Shown: one piece after another, positions 42,721 through 55,300 of the stretch
How the letters are laid out: each line of letters begins with the position of its first letter
Position numbering within the stretch: position 1 is the first letter of the stretch
Assembly (NCBI GenBank): GCA_025917655.1
Contig: CP084611.1
Span: 4,650,001-4,714,000, forward strand
Source: Chlorella sorokiniana
Lineage: Eukaryota > Chlorophyta > Trebouxiophyceae > Chlorellales > Chlorellaceae
Reading direction: 5' to 3'
Length of the DNA: 64,000 nt
Notes under the pieces: model-generated
What the model was told of the DNA's origin: nothing
The model's database searches: none
The model's input: only the letters and a program-made list of their open reading frames with translations
Translations under genes and position numbers: made by a program

Positions 42721-45700
42721 ATGTCCTCTTTTGCCTCTGTCTTCCCTGCAGCCCTGCACCAGTCTCTGAGCAGCAACACGACTTGGGCAGAGCGTTGCGA
42801 GTTACCCTCGCCGGCCTCCAGGCAGCGCGTGGGCACCAGGCGCAGCCAGCGACGTATGCGGGTGCAGGCCCTGTCTGCCGCGCCGCTGGGCCTCACCGCC
42901 GCTGTCGCCACCGCAGCAGCCGCTGCCTCTCTGGGCGTCGCCATGGCACGTGGCAGCAAGGAGCTGCGACCCACGGCAGAGGGGCAGAGCACGCCCTGGA
43001 ACAGCGCCATCCTGTCGCTCTGCCCCTCCCTCACCGCCCCTTACCGCATGCCCGCCTGGATGCCGCGGGCGGCCACACAGAAACCATCCTTGCAGCTTGG
43101 TTCAGGTGTGCGGCGGCGATGAAACCCACACCCCGACCTTCTTTTACCAGTGTGGAGGCAACCAGCGCTGCTGGACGGGCTGCCGCGAGGGTTGTGTGGC
43201 TGGCAACCTGCGCCCAGTCAGCCCTGTGTGCCAGCTGCGCTTCTTGAACAACACCTTAGCTTGTTCGCCCGGCCCCCATCACCACCCACACCCACACACC
43301 ACCACGTTTTCGCTGTGCAGGAAGAAGCCACACGTGCTTTATGACCGAGAGGTTGTGCAGATGCCAGACGGCGGCTGTGTGGCGTTGGACACAGAAGACC
43401 TGCCGGCAGCACAGGTGCGGCGGCTCTGCTGCTGCACTCAACACGCAGCACAGCGCGCCGGGCAGCTGCGGCAGATGATGCAGCCGCCAGGAGGGAGAGT
43501 GCGGCGAGCTAGTTGTGGACGGCAAGCCCAGCTGGGCAGGTTACACAGGGCAGCCAGGGCACTCAGCAGTTCCACAACCAGTTTTTCCCGTCTTGCCTTC
43601 CCTGCTTCTGCAGCACCTGCCGGAGGATGCACCCGTACTCATCCTGCTGCCAGGCTTGACGGGCGGCTCTGAGGACAGCTATGTGCAGCACGCCGTGGTG
43701 AGGCGGGTGGGGCAGGCTGAGGGCGGGGCGCTGCACCGGCAGCCGCCTGCCCAACCCCGGCCTGTGGCGCTTGTCGAGCACGCTTCCGTGTGTGGGCCCT
43801 CATCCGGGCACGTCTCCCCATGTGTGGCGGCGAGGCCTTGAGGGAGGTGCACGCCTGCTGGAGCCCTCGTGTGAGCCCCGGGCTGCCTCTTCGCAGGTGC
43901 ACGCGCGGGAGGCGGGCATCCGCGCCGTCGTGTTCAACTCGCGCGGCACCAGCGGCAGCCCCGTCAGGACCGCGCAATTCTACTCCGCCTCCTTCACGGA
44001 CGACATGCGGTGGGCACTACGTGCTGGACGCAAGCCGGCGCCGGCTGCGGGACCGTCTCCTGCGGCTGCGGGGCCGTCGCCTGCGGCTGCTGCCGCCCTG
44101 GCTGCAGCCAGGCAGCGCTGGGCGACGCCCTGTGGTCCCCCTCGGTGCCCTGTGCTGATGCCTGCCGGCTCTGCGCCCTGCCTGCCTGGCGCCCGCAGGA
44201 ACGTGGTGGCCCACGTGCGCAACCGCTACCCGCGCAGCCTGCTGTTTGCGGCGGGGTGGTCCCTGGGCGCCAACATCATGACGCGGTACCTCGGCGAGGA
44301 GGGCGACGCGACGCCCATCGCCGCCGCCGTCGCCATGTGCAACCCCTTCAACTTGGTGGGTGGCAGAGGGCTGGGGGCTTGCGGGGGTCGCTCAGGCTCA
44401 GGGACGCCGCGAATTTGGTGGAGGAGAACCTCTAAATGGGCGCACAACCAAGAGTGTGGGCCCCCATCTTGGTTTCAGCGGCACTGGCGTGGCTGAGGCA
44501 GCAAGGGCGGCTCGAGCCGTTGCCCCAGCACATGGGCTGCCTGCTTGTAACTGCCCTCCTTTCTGTGCCCCTGTTGCGACGCTCGCAGCCCCTCTCCGAC
44601 GCAAACTTCCACAAGGGCTTCAACCGCATTTATGACTGGAACCTGGCGCGCTCCTTGAACCGCATCTACGCCAACCACCACCATCTCTTTGAGGCAGAGG
44701 CGGCAACCCCGGGCGGTCGACGTGAGCGCGACCCCCCCCCACACACACACACACACACCACACCACACACACACACACACACACACAACCACCACCACCA
44801 CCCTCTTCAACCCACAATTGTTTGGGAGCGGCGCCGCCATCATGCCTTTACTTCTTAGCCATTGCCTTCAGCAGGGCTGTGCCCCAACCAACCCCTGTTG
44901 CAGCCTACCGCGCCGACCTGGCCATGAATGCCAAGACGATCCGGGAGTTCGATGATGCCATCACGCGCGTCTCGTTTGGCTGGCCCAGCGGTAAGATTGG
45001 CGCGGCGGCTTGCAGCTCACTGGGCCCCAGGCTGAAGGACTGGTGGCAGACTCTCGTGCCGGCTCGGTGTTTGTGCCACAAAGAGATCGCTGAGTGCACA
45101 CCCGCCTGCTGCCCCCGCTGTTCTTGCGCTACCCACAGTTGACGCATACTACGCCGGCAGCAGCAGCAGCCTGAGCATACCCAACGTGCGGGTGCCGCTG
45201 CTGGTTGTGCAGGTGCGTCCGCCGCTGCCTCTCTCCGCTGCCTCCGCAGCGCATGCACATCACGCTTGCCTGGATGCGCAGGCTGTCGGCAGTGAAGGCG
45301 CTGCCCACTGCGTCGCTGTGCCCGTGAGCGCACATCCACTGGCATTTTGACCAACACTTGCAGGCCGCTGATGACCCGATTGCTCCCAAGGAAGCCATCC
45401 CCTTTGAGGCAATCCAGGCAAACCCCTGCTGCCTACTGGTTCTCACCCCCACCGGCGGCCACCTTGGCTGGTGCGGCGGCCGCGACGGCTGGACAGGTGA
45501 GCGCCCTGCCCCTGCTCCGCAGCATCTCAACGCTGCTGCGGGCGATTGCTGGCGCGGCAGGACGGAGGCATGAGCCTGCGTGCAGCCACTGCTGCCGCTC
45601 GCTGCCGCTCGCTGCGTGCAGCCGCTCGCTGCCGCTCGCGTGTGTGCTCTTGCAAGAGTTGGTCAAAAGAGGTGATGACAGTCGCGCCGCCCTGGCTTCC

Positions 45701-45886
45701 CCTTTGGCCTGTGCAGGCGCCCCCTGGACTGACGCAGGCGTGGCAGAGTACTTCACCGCCGCGCGCCAGCTGCTGGCCCAGCCCGAGTTTGCTGCCGCGG
45801 CTGCAGAGGCGGCGGCGCGGCGGCCGGGCCCCGCAGAGCCAGCTGGGGTGTTCACTTTGGAGGAGACCCGGCACCAGGCGCCCTGA
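42721..45886 (+). CDS. Alpha/beta hydrolase, EMB8/ABHD1-3/YheT family
   Basis: Serine hydrolase; related ABHD enzymes act on phospholipids or other esters. Exons: 42721-43105, 43321-43414, 43614-43697, 43897-44009, 44199-44355, 44589-44721, 44904-44990, 45139-45212, 45364-45496, 45717-45886, about 476 residues. The N-terminus (to about residue 80) is Ser/Arg-rich then hydrophobic (LGLTAAVATAAAAASLGVA), a possible plastid leader or membrane anchor. Family blocks: PAWMPRGGHTETILAAWFR, KKPHVLYDREVVQMPDGGCV, VLILLPGLTGGSEDSYVQH, GIRAVVFNSRGTSGSPV, nucleophile elbow GWSLGANIMTRYLGEEG, MCNPFNL, LVVQAADDPIAP (acid region), LTPTGGHLGW (catalytic His). One base seems missing near 43070 (PRA/PRGGHTE). 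The intron 44722-44903 holds a long CA microsatellite. Confidence 0.88.
44738..44790. repeat. CA/CAC microsatellite in an intron of the EMB8-type gene
   Basis: C run, then CA repeats interrupted by CACCACACC, then CA and CAC repeats, within intron 6. Confidence 0.85.
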
Positions 45887-46848
45887 CTGCCCGGGACACT
45901 GCCACCGGACTGCTAAGCTGGTGGCTGCTGCTGCCATGCTGCCCCTGTACACTGGTAATCGACACTGCTCTCCTCTTGTGGTTCATTTTATCCGCCTGCT
46001 TTGAGTGGAACAACCCTGCCCTGATGCCTGCCTGCCACCAGATCCAGCAAGGCAGCCATCTCTGGGTGGAATGCATAGCTTACAACTGGGCGCCCGCCCC
46101 TCCACAACATCAGCTCACAAAGTAGTAAGGGGCGGTTTCCTGCAGCTGAACTGACAATGTGAGCAACACGCCTGCCGGCGGGTTGCTCAGCAAGGAACAG
46201 TTGGAGGACAGACTCGACTGGACTTGGACTGCAATCTAGGTGTAGGCACAAGAGTGGAGCAGTAGTCCTGGTTGCTTGCAACAACGTGCAACGTGCAGCT
46301 GGACTTGAGAGGATGCGGGGACGTGCCGTGGTGGTGGCCAAACACTAGTATGAAATTCGGAATGCGCAGAGCGATGTGGCGGCAGGGACGAGGAGACCGC
46401 CGCCCAGGGAAGCTCTGCTGATGTGGGCCCCACCTGCACGCGACAGCCGGCGCGGCAGCTGGAGAGCCCCGTGCAGCCAAGGGGCGCCTAATCAAAGGAG
46501 TGGTGCATTATCTTTATTCGAAACGGGCTGCGGATGGATTGACAGGTGCTGGGGGCGTGCGTAGAGGGGGCTAGCATGGGAGACGCGTTCGCCGCCTTTG
46601 GCGGGGTTGGGGACAGAGGGTTGACGCGCGCACCGAAAAAAAAATAACAACGCGGGGAAAGTATCGTATCTCACGGAGACGGGACAGAATTGCGAGACAC
46701 CAGGGACAAAAAATCGTCAGTGATGGGATGGCGGAGCGGGGGGCCCGGGACGCGGCGGCTGGGCGGCTGAAGCCAAGCGCATGGACGCACATTGTGGGCA
46801 AGAAGGGGGTGGGAGGGGGCTGTTTCAGCGGAGACGAGGAGGCGGCGG
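45887..46848. other. Convergent 3' region without recognised genes
   Basis: Holds the 3' UTRs of the EMB8-type gene (+) and the unknown gene at 46849-47771 (-). Several short frames are open but none shows a domain or consistent splicing. An A run lies at 46635-46648. Confidence 0.5.
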
Positions 46849-47771
46849 TCAGAGGCTGGAGAGGAAGGCACGTGCCGCCTCCAGTTGCGCGGCATCCTGG
46901 GGAGACAAGCCCGTGAGCGCGGCCTGCATGTCCATGATGCAGGGTGAGGCCTCGGGCTCAGGACGCACACGCCTGCGGGAGCAAGGCGGAGGGGGAGGTG
47001 AGGGTCAGTGGAGGGGAGCGCAGCCGTGAATCCGGGTGATGATGTGGCCAAGGCACGCCAGTAGGCGAGCGGCCGCCACTCTGCTCTGCTGCATCCACAC
47101 CTGAAGGCGGAGGGCCGAGGGGAGCGGGCGGGAGGCCTTGGGCTGGAGCTGGAGTCGGCTGCGGCGGCGCGAGGGCGCTGAGCTGGCGGGGTGTCCAGCA
47201 GCAGCTGCTGCGCCGGGCGCTTGCCGCCTCTGACGTCGATGGGCGGGGCAGGCCCGTGGGGGCGGGGGCTACGGCTGCGCTGCGCAGGCGGAGAGCCCGC
47301 AGCGCCGACCGTCGACGCCTGTCCCACAGGAGGCCTGGTGCGCTGCGCCGCCTCCATCTCTGCCTGGGGCGTGGCTGCAGCGCAGGTGCAGCAGGCATGC
47401 GCATCAGCGGTGCAGGTTGTCAGGAAAATGTGAGGGCCGCATCAGGTTGTGTTCCCTCGACTCGTTCACGTCCCCAGTCACTCACCCAGCTGTCGGTGTG
47501 ATGCATGCTTCCAGGCCTGTGCCGCCAGCAGCAGCGCTTGCAGGCCAGCCACGCGCCCATCAGGTCCCAGCTTCACGTGGCTGTCCACTGCGGTTGAAGC
47601 ATGACCCGGGCTGCACCGGCCGGGCGTGTGGGGAGGCATGATGCTGCTGCGCTCGCCGCTGCCGCCCGGGGTGGGGTTGTCAGGTAGCAGCGAAAGGCCG
47701 GCGGAACCGCCGCCAGCAGCTGACCGGGGGCCGCTGGGTGCGAGGGCGCAGCGGCCGGTCGACGTGATCAT
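46849..47771 (-). CDS. Unknown Pro/Ala/Arg-rich protein
   Basis: The proposed ATG at 47771 opens MITSTGRCALAPSGPRS and continues through HVKLGPDGRVAGLQALLLAA and QAWKHASHRQL to a GT donor after 47486. Further minus-strand coding segments appear at about 47350-47105 (AEMEAAQRTRPPVG; a Pro/Arg-rich stretch with RSRSPRPHGP), about 47100-47030 (VWMQQSRVAAARLLACLGHI) and about 46975-46849 (EASPCIMDMQAALTGL, SPQDAAQLEAARAFLSSL, stop). The helical segments and splice-like borders suggest a real gene, but I recognise no family, and the exon 1/2 join does not keep phase as read. Confidence 0.4.
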
Positions 47772-48855
47772 TATATACTCCTCAAGCTGGGATGGGGGGC
47801 CGTGCTAGGCTGCAAGGTTGCACGGGAAGCCGTGTCTGCGACGCGCTTGCATCATCAAGCGTGGGTTTGGGTTCTCGTGACCGCTTTTCAATGCTCCTAC
47901 CTTGTATGGGCTGTTTGCAGCAAAGGAACGGCTCTGTGAGAATTGCACGTGGGTGGCAGCCCGCCGCCCTCAAGCGAACTAGTACGTGGACGGGGTTGAG
48001 ACGAGGTTCGCAAGGGTTTGCGCCGTTGAGGGCAATGGAAGCCTTGCGAGAATGACTGATGGCATTGGCCGCAGCCAAACAATCAAAACCAGCCCACCTC
48101 ATCCACATGCGCCTCGGCAGGACACCGCGCTCAGCGCAGTGTACGGCGACCGTGAAGCCAACCCAAACCTACCCCTCTGGTTTGCCACCACTGCGAGTTG
48201 AGTTGCACTCCGGACCGCAATGTCCAAGCAATATGTCAACGCGGGAGAGCTGCAAGTTGTGGGTGGCACTCAAACACCGGACACCAACAGTACACTGCTT
48301 ACATTCTTCATGACAGGGGTGTTAGAGGCTGTGCAAAGATGCACGTGGGGATGAACAACAAGGGCCTGCCCAAGGAGAGGGAAAATAAATGCCGCTGTGA
48401 AGTGAATACATTTGCCCTGCCGCTCAGTGAAAAGTGGATCCAGGTAGCAAGGGGCAAGGTGGGGCCAGGGCGCACACTGCGTGCCTCCTACAGGCGAGCA
48501 AACCTACACAGAGCTAGCTGCGCCCACTGCAGTCAGGTAAGAAGATGTCAGCGAAGGGGGTCGGAGCGCGTTGTGCCGCGCGCCGGCGCGAGCACCATGC
48601 CGCTTCCCGCAACCGCCCACAGGTGCCGCTGCGGGTGCTGCCCTGCTGCACCACGCAAGCCCCGCCATGCATCTGCTGCCACTGTGCACGTCTCCGTGCT
48701 CCTGCGATCAAGGTGGGGGGAGAGGGATGAGGAGGGACGCCAGCTGGCCAGTGGCCTCGACTCCTGCACCGCGTTGTGGGGCGTCGACTACAACAGCCTT
48801 GGCTGGAACGGCATAATGCATCGTCCTGCTGGGCCCGGCACCCCCGTCCTCCAGC
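47772..48855. other. Intergenic spacer
   Basis: Upstream of the unknown gene at 46849-47771 and downstream of the GT92 gene (both minus). A long plus-strand frame (48198-48977) is open, but its product has no recognisable domain and runs antisense into the last GT92 exon, so it is taken as chance. No RNA gene or repeat noted. Confidence 0.5.
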
Positions 48856-51566
48856 TCACTGGGACTGCACTTTCTCCCAGTAATGCATGTCCCGGAAATT
48901 CACCCCCAGGCCGCCGCCCCGTTGCATTTTCCCCTCAAAGTCCTGGCAGGGGTGGAGGCATCGGCGGCGGCAGGTAGAGAGAATCTCAAAGGCCGCTTGC
49001 ACCAAGAGGCTGATCAGCCGCACCCGCTGAAAGCGTGGCTGGGCGCTGGCAGGGGCGACGGTGATCGCCTGCGGCCCCTTTCCACCGTGCCTGCCTGCTT
49101 GCCTGCAGGCTCTTGGTGACGTAATGGTATACCACCAGCCGTTCGGAGCGGATGCGTTTGGAGGAAAACCCATCCACTCGCTCCCGGCCGTGGACACTGC
49201 AGGGGCGGCGGCAAGCCGCGGCATGAGAGAGGACCCAGGCCAGGCGCTGGCGTGAGGGCGGCTGTGCACAGCGTATGCGGTGAGCCAGGATGCCCATCAT
49301 CGGCAGCCGGCCTACCCGCGTAGCAGCCCCCCACATAGAATGCATTGTGGGGCGAGGCGGGCTGCACTGTGAGCGCTGTGTTGACTATGCTTTTCACCGC
49401 CAGCTGCTCGGGCACCTGCAAGGGGTTGGGCAGGGGCCGGGTGGGGGCTGGCGCTGTGCACGTGTGCAAGGCAAGGCCGCAGCAAGCTGAGCCTGGAGGC
49501 TGTTGAGGGAGGCCAACACCGTCCACAACCTCCACAGCCTCCAAAGATGATGCCAGGTCTCCTTGGAACTGGGTCTAGGAGCAATGCTGGCAGCAGCCCA
49601 GGCCCGTTTGTAGCAGCGCAGGAGCGGAGAGCCGCGGGCAGCGTCGGAGCGGCTGCCCCACCTGCTCCGGGTAGCAGCTGGTGTAAGCCTCCAGGGTGCT
49701 CTCCTGGTGCTCCTTGTGCCCGCCTGCAAGCACAGCGTGCGCAGCGTGCTTGGCAGCGTGCCTGCCCAGCCCAGCCAATCTGGAACACGCTGCATGCGGC
49801 GACCGTATGGGTCTGTTTGCAAGACGGGGCCCCTGCAAAAAGGTGACTTGCTGCTGCACAGGGAGGGCCTCGCCCCCGCAAGCCCGCAGGCGGGCCCCCT
49901 CACTGGAGCCAAGGATGCGCCAGTTAGCGACCAGGCCTCCGTACTGCTCGTACTGCGCCAGCATGGCGGGCAGGTCGCGCGTGCCGTCGGTGATCACCAA
50001 GAACTCGTCTGAGTCGATGAAGGCTGCAGCAGCAGGGGACGGTTCGAGGGGAGGCGGCCGGGCGGAGTGTCTGTGATGGCAGGCACAGGAGCGCTGTCTC
50101 AAGCATGTGTATGCGCGCTTGTGGAAGAGGACGGGGTGGGGTATGTGTGGGATGGGTTGTGGGGTGTAGGGGGAAGGCTCCGGCTGAAGGGAAGATGAGC
50201 CATGGTCATGGAAACATGAGAGAGGTGGAGTGAGTTGGGGCCATGGCATCCGCTTGTTTCGATCAGCGCTGGCATGCTTGCAGCCCCCTGCGTTCCCAAG
50301 GAATGGCGCTGCCACCCACTCACCCATGAAGCGGTGGCGCTTGCCGTAATCCCGCAAACACAGACTGTACACAATCCATTGCTTGAACTGCGGGGGAAGC
50401 AGGGCGCTCACGCATCAGCGTCGCATCACAGGCGGCTGGCTTTGACAGCGCGAGGGCACGCCGACTGCCACGTCCCGCGACGGGCCAGCAGCACCGTTGC
50501 ACCGCGTGTTCTGCCCCTTCCACTAAGTGCTGGCACCTTGGGTGTGTACTTGTGGTCGTTGGTTGTGTTGAGGTCCTGGGCAGCTGCCACAAAGTCAGTA
50601 ATGTAGCGGTATGTGACGGTACCCGCCTGGAGGGAGGGATGAACCACAAGCATGAGCAGCACAGAGGTAAGCGAAAGCGGGCACGGCTGTCCGGCGGGGG
50701 CGCATGCCGGCTGTTCTGCAGCACAGCAGGCCTTCATCGCAGCCTGGCACCACCTTTAGCAGCGCACCTCGCGAAAGCGAGACAGAGCCCACTTGACGGG
50801 CGGGCGGCTGCCTGTGTCGAACACATACACATGGCCGGCCCCCAAGGCCAGATGGTACTCCAGCCACTCTGGCAGGTCTTCCGCCTGATCTGCAGCAGGA
50901 AACAAGCAAGCAAAGAAGGGGAGGGGGAGGCAGGCATGGGACGTGGGCATACGCCTCTGAGTGCCAGGCGGGCTGGGAGCAGCACGGTATGCAGGCGGGC
51001 AGCGTCGGAGGTACTTGGTCAGTGCATGCCGCTGCATGGGCGGTCCTTGCCGCACCTTTCACTGCCAGGCACATGGCCAGCCCGTGCAGCTCCCCACGCT
51101 GCCATGCCGCGTACCGCTCCTGCTGTAGCGCAAGTTCCTTTATGGAAAACTCGCGGCGGTGGGGGCCGCGGCGGCACGCCGCGTCACGCTGCTGCTTGCC
51201 GTCGGCACCAATGTCAGCCTCATCCTGCACTTCCGAATCTACCGAGTCAGCCAACTGGCTATCAGACCCCCTGCTGTCAAGGTGCTGCTCGTGAAGGCCG
51301 CCGCTCCCGCCGCCCGATAGCTGCCCATCGCCCAAAACGCCCGCCAAGCGTGTGGTGGCCGCCTCGATCTCGCTCTTGCTTGCCTGCATCGTAATGCAAA
51401 CCTGAGGTGTGCCGTTCTGCCCGAGCACAAACAACTTCAAGCAGGGGTTGTTGCTCACCTGTAAAAGCGCGATGCCCTTGAGCGCTGCAATGAGGCTCAC
51501 TGCCAGAACAATCTGATCCCTGGACCCCAGACGCCGCCGTTGAGCTGGCTGGGCAGTCACCCGCAT
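48856..51566 (-). CDS. Glycosyltransferase family 92 (DUF23) protein
   Basis: Type II Golgi-type glycosyltransferase; GT92 members include beta-1,4-galactan synthases in plants. Nine exons: 51566-51056, 50889-50768, 50626-50537, 50387-50324, 50023-49904, 49723-49662, 49415-49316, 49196-49103, 48942-48856, about 416 residues. The N-terminus MRVTAQPAQRRRLGSRDQI followed by VLAVSLIAALKGIALLQ is a short basic tail plus a signal anchor. Catalytic blocks: MCLAVKDQAEDLPEWLEYHL, GAGHVYVFDTGS, YRYITDFVAAAQDLN, FKQWIVYSLCLRDYGKRHRF, the metal-binding AFIDSDEFLVI, GGLVANWRILGSSGHKEHQ, VKSIVNTALTVQPASPHNA, LVVYHYVTKSLQDFEGKMQ then RGGG. Intron 8 has a GC donor (CTGCAG|GCAAGC); the join gives the family's YHYVTKS..DFE sequence. 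A one-base slip lies near 49190. The linker after the anchor is long and Ser/Gly/Asp-rich. Confidence 0.86.
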
Positions 51567-52368
51567 ACAGGGCTGCCTGTTGGGCTGCCAGCCTCCCTGA
51601 CAAACTCAATAAGCTACGGGATCATCAAGAAGATGTAACGACAAGCGATCAAGAGCTCTGATCGTTTCCCGGGAGTACCGGTACCTCCTCCTGGGCAGGG
51701 AGATGCCAGCGTCCACAATGGCACAGACACTGATGGGGGTCTGGCGACAGAGGCGCCCTGGTGAAGCTGCAGCACTCATCCAGAGCGTCTTTGAGGTTTA
51801 CAAGGACAACTCAACGCAATGCTCATAGGAGCTTGCAGCAGACTGCCGCAGTAGAGGGCAAAGATTGACCAAGCATGGGTAAAGATACAGACAGAGTGAT
51901 TTTCTAGTGAATCAGGTTGATCGAGGCGCAGTGGATTGCAGCTGAGCGCATGCTGGGTGCTGCAGAGGGGAGCGCCACCATCACACCGACACGCAGCGCA
52001 GCTGCACCGCGCTTGGGCCTGCCTAGGAGCGAGACTGGGCTGGGGGCTGTCCGTCAGAAGCGTGATGCAGTAGGGGCCTGAGCTCCCGGATTTGGAGTTG
52101 TCAGGACGCACACGGGGTGGGGAGGGAAGGGCTAAGTGTGGGGGATGGTACAGAGGCAACTATCAACTACCTCAAGACCGCGGGCGAGGGGCTCGGTGTC
52201 GGTCGAGCGCGGAAGAACCGGAGGCGGGGGGGGCCCAACAACGCTCGCCTGGATCAAGTGGGTCGAGTCAAGGGAACAACGCCGCCGGGACGCAGCGCAC
52301 GCCCGGTCGCAGCGTCAGTGCCTTCAATCGCAACACGGTGACCTGCGGCGTATCGGCCGCCGCTGCAA
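51567..52368. other. Intergenic spacer
   Basis: Upstream of the GT92 gene and downstream of the DDM1-type gene (both minus). No coding or RNA gene recognised. Confidence 0.5.
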
Positions 52369-55300
52369 TCACTCCACGCCCTTGAGCAGCCCTGAGCCGT
52401 CGATCTGTGCCACCACCTCGTAGCCCACCCCCGACTCCGGGTAGGGCCGCTCGCGGTTGGCCGCCAGGTGGCCTCTGTCCAGGATACGGTCCAGGGTCTG
52501 CGGGGGGTGGGGGCCACACAGGCAGAAGTGGTGCTTGGTGAGCGGCTCAGACTGGCCCGCCCTATGGGCGGCCACCACGCAGGTACGCTGAGCATGCAAA
52601 CAGCAGCGCACAGTGTAAGAAGCCTTCCCCTCCCTCCCATCCCCCGCGCCGCCTCCGGCCCCCAACGAGAAAAGCGCAGAAGCTCACCTGCTCGTCTGGC
52701 TCGCCGCTCTGCGGCACGTCGTTCAGGCTGATGTCGGCCTTGAGCAGGTCCATCAGCTCGTCCGCCTTCAGGCTGCTGCTGCCCTTGGAGGACTGCAGGC
52801 AGAGGGGCGTGGGGCAGGCATGCATGCGAGCGTGTGGCTTAATCGAGCCCTTGGGGGGGCTCTGGGTAGCGGTGGAGCTGCTCTGTCGGAGCAAACGTGC
52901 ATGAAGGGAGTTGGGGGCATGCATGGTGGCCCGGCTGCAACCAGCAGCCAGCAGATCAGCGGCCAGCTGGGCCCAGGGGTCAGCGCCGCACCGAACCCCC
53001 ACCTCTGCGGCGCCCGTGGACACATCCAGGAAGGCACCCTTCTTGATGACCAGCCGCTCCAGCATGAGCTTCTCGTTGGCCCTGCGGCAGCGCGGAGGTG
53101 TGCATGGCAGCGGCTGGGTTGCTGGGGGCCTGGGAGGGGTGCCGCGAGGGCGGGTGGCAGGCCGCGAGACAAGAGCATGCAGGAGGCACCCGGCAGCTGG
53201 CTGGTGCAGGCCTGCCGTGCATTGCTGCATTCCTGGCGGCTCCTAAGGAGCTGCCCCTGCCCCTGGAGCCACCTGCGCAGCATCTTGCCCTCCACGCTGT
53301 GCGCCGTCGCCAGGCGCATGACCAGCACGGGCTTCTGCTGCCCGATGCGGTGGCAGCGGTCCATAGCCTGAAGGTCCTGGTGCGGGTTCCAGTCTGCGGG
53401 TGGAGAGGGGTGCAGGGGTGCACGAGGCCTCAACGGATCAAAATGAAAGCGGGCACGGGCGAAAAGAACGCGGAAGACGAGTCGCAGAAGTGGCAAGCAA
53501 CTGGTCCAGGATGGCCAGGCCCCCAGCAGTACCGGGACGGCCGGAGTGACCAGTAATAGCTCCGCGCACGCGTCGGTCGGCTTCAGCACAACCGTTCCGC
53601 ACAGGCCCGTGCCCACCTGAGTCGTAGATGATGCAGGTGTCTGCGGCGGTGAGGTTGATGCCCAGCCCGCCCGCCCGCGTGGACAGCAGGAAAACCCTGC
53701 AATCGGGCTCGGTGTTGAAGCGCTTCATGGCCTCCTGCCGCTCCTGCCAGGAAATGGAGCCATCGATGCGGCAGTGATCCACGCCCGCTGCTCCAGGTAA
53801 GACGACAGCAGGTCCAGCATGGTCGTCATCTGCGCAGCCGCAAGCCGTCAGCACGTCAAGGGGGTCGGAGGGGTCTTCAGGAGGTTGGCGGCAGTGGCGG
53901 CAGGCGAAACGCGGCGCTTGAAAGGAGGGCTTCTGGACTCGGCGTACCTGGGAGAAGATCAGAATCTTGTGGCCGTTGGGCAGCAGGCGATTGAAGAGGC
54001 GCTCCAGCAGGGCCATCTTGCCGCAGTCCCGCACCATATCCTCGGGGTCGGGTAAAAGACGGAGCCTGGAGCAGGGGGCAGGCCAGGGAGGGGGTCGACA
54101 GGCGGGTTTCAGGCAGCCAGGGCATGCCAGGCAGGAGCGCAGGCTGGCTGCTGGCAGCAAGTCCGTTGACGGAGGCATGCAATAGGAGCAAGGGCAAAGA
54201 AGGGCTGGTGGAGCTGGTCCTTCCCTTTTAATCCTACGCCTGCATCTTTTCTGTTGCGGTGATGCAATTCAACCTCTCCCCAGAGACAAGACACAAAGAC
54301 GGCAGCAAGAGAAGGGTCCAGCGCACCATCAAAGGGCCCTGTGATGAGGTCAGGGTGGTTGCAGTTCTTGCGCATCTGCATCAGCACGTTGTTCAGCGAT
54401 GCAACGCTGGGTCCGCCGCGCCCACGAGACATTTTGTTCATCTCCTCCTGCAGCAGGGCAGCGGGGGCAGGAGCAGCAGCAGGCGGTAGGCTGCACAATG
54501 TGTATGGGGAGCTTGTGTGGGTGGGTGGGTGGAGGGTGGGGTGGGGCAGCTTCACAGCTGCAAGGCCAGCACACACAGCGCGGCTGCACGGGAACCGTCG
54601 GCCAGCTGCTTGCTGCGCCTGCACAGGCCTGGACCTAGGGGCGCCTCACATTGAGCGTCTTGTCGCGCAGCTGCTGGTTCAGCTCGCGCTGCTTGTCCGT
54701 CATGCTGGCGTACAGAATGACCTGGGAGGGTGCATGGGGGCAGGGTGAGTGGCGCTGTTTCAGACTGGGCAAGGGGGCATGTGTGACCCTGAACTGCTGG
54801 CAAGGAAGAGGAGGTTTGAAATGGGGCCGATGGTGCTGTTCTGCGGCTGTCGGTCGCTGCCCTGGCATCCCCCAATCCGTCCGACCCCACGGCATCCACA
54901 GCCTGCCTTCACCAGCCACCCTCGCACCTCCATCTTGCCCGGCAGGCTTGTCTCCACATCTGTCTTCACCCGACGCAGCAGGAAGGGTTTCAGGATCTGA
55001 TGCAGCTTGGACACGACCTGGGACAGGGCAGAGGCGGGTGTGGTTGTGGTTGTTTTAGCAAAGGGGTGGGTGCAAAGGTCTCTGGTGAGCAAACTAAAGG
55101 CATGCTCGCACTGGTCGGCCGACCCAAACGGGCGCTGCAAGTCGCCTTGCCTGCGGCGCCGCCACACCCAAACAACCGCCCCCTCACCTTGTTGCGCTGC
55201 TCCTGCGCCAGGATCTCTTTGTCGGCATTGGCAGTGCCCACGGCGGTGGTGAAGTCAAACCACGACTCGAAGTTCTCAAGGGAGGAGAAGACGTCGGGGA

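Noticed and set aside
48198-48977. A 259-codon plus-strand frame
   Set aside because: No domain, Cys/Arg-rich random composition, and overlaps the last GT92 exon in antisense.
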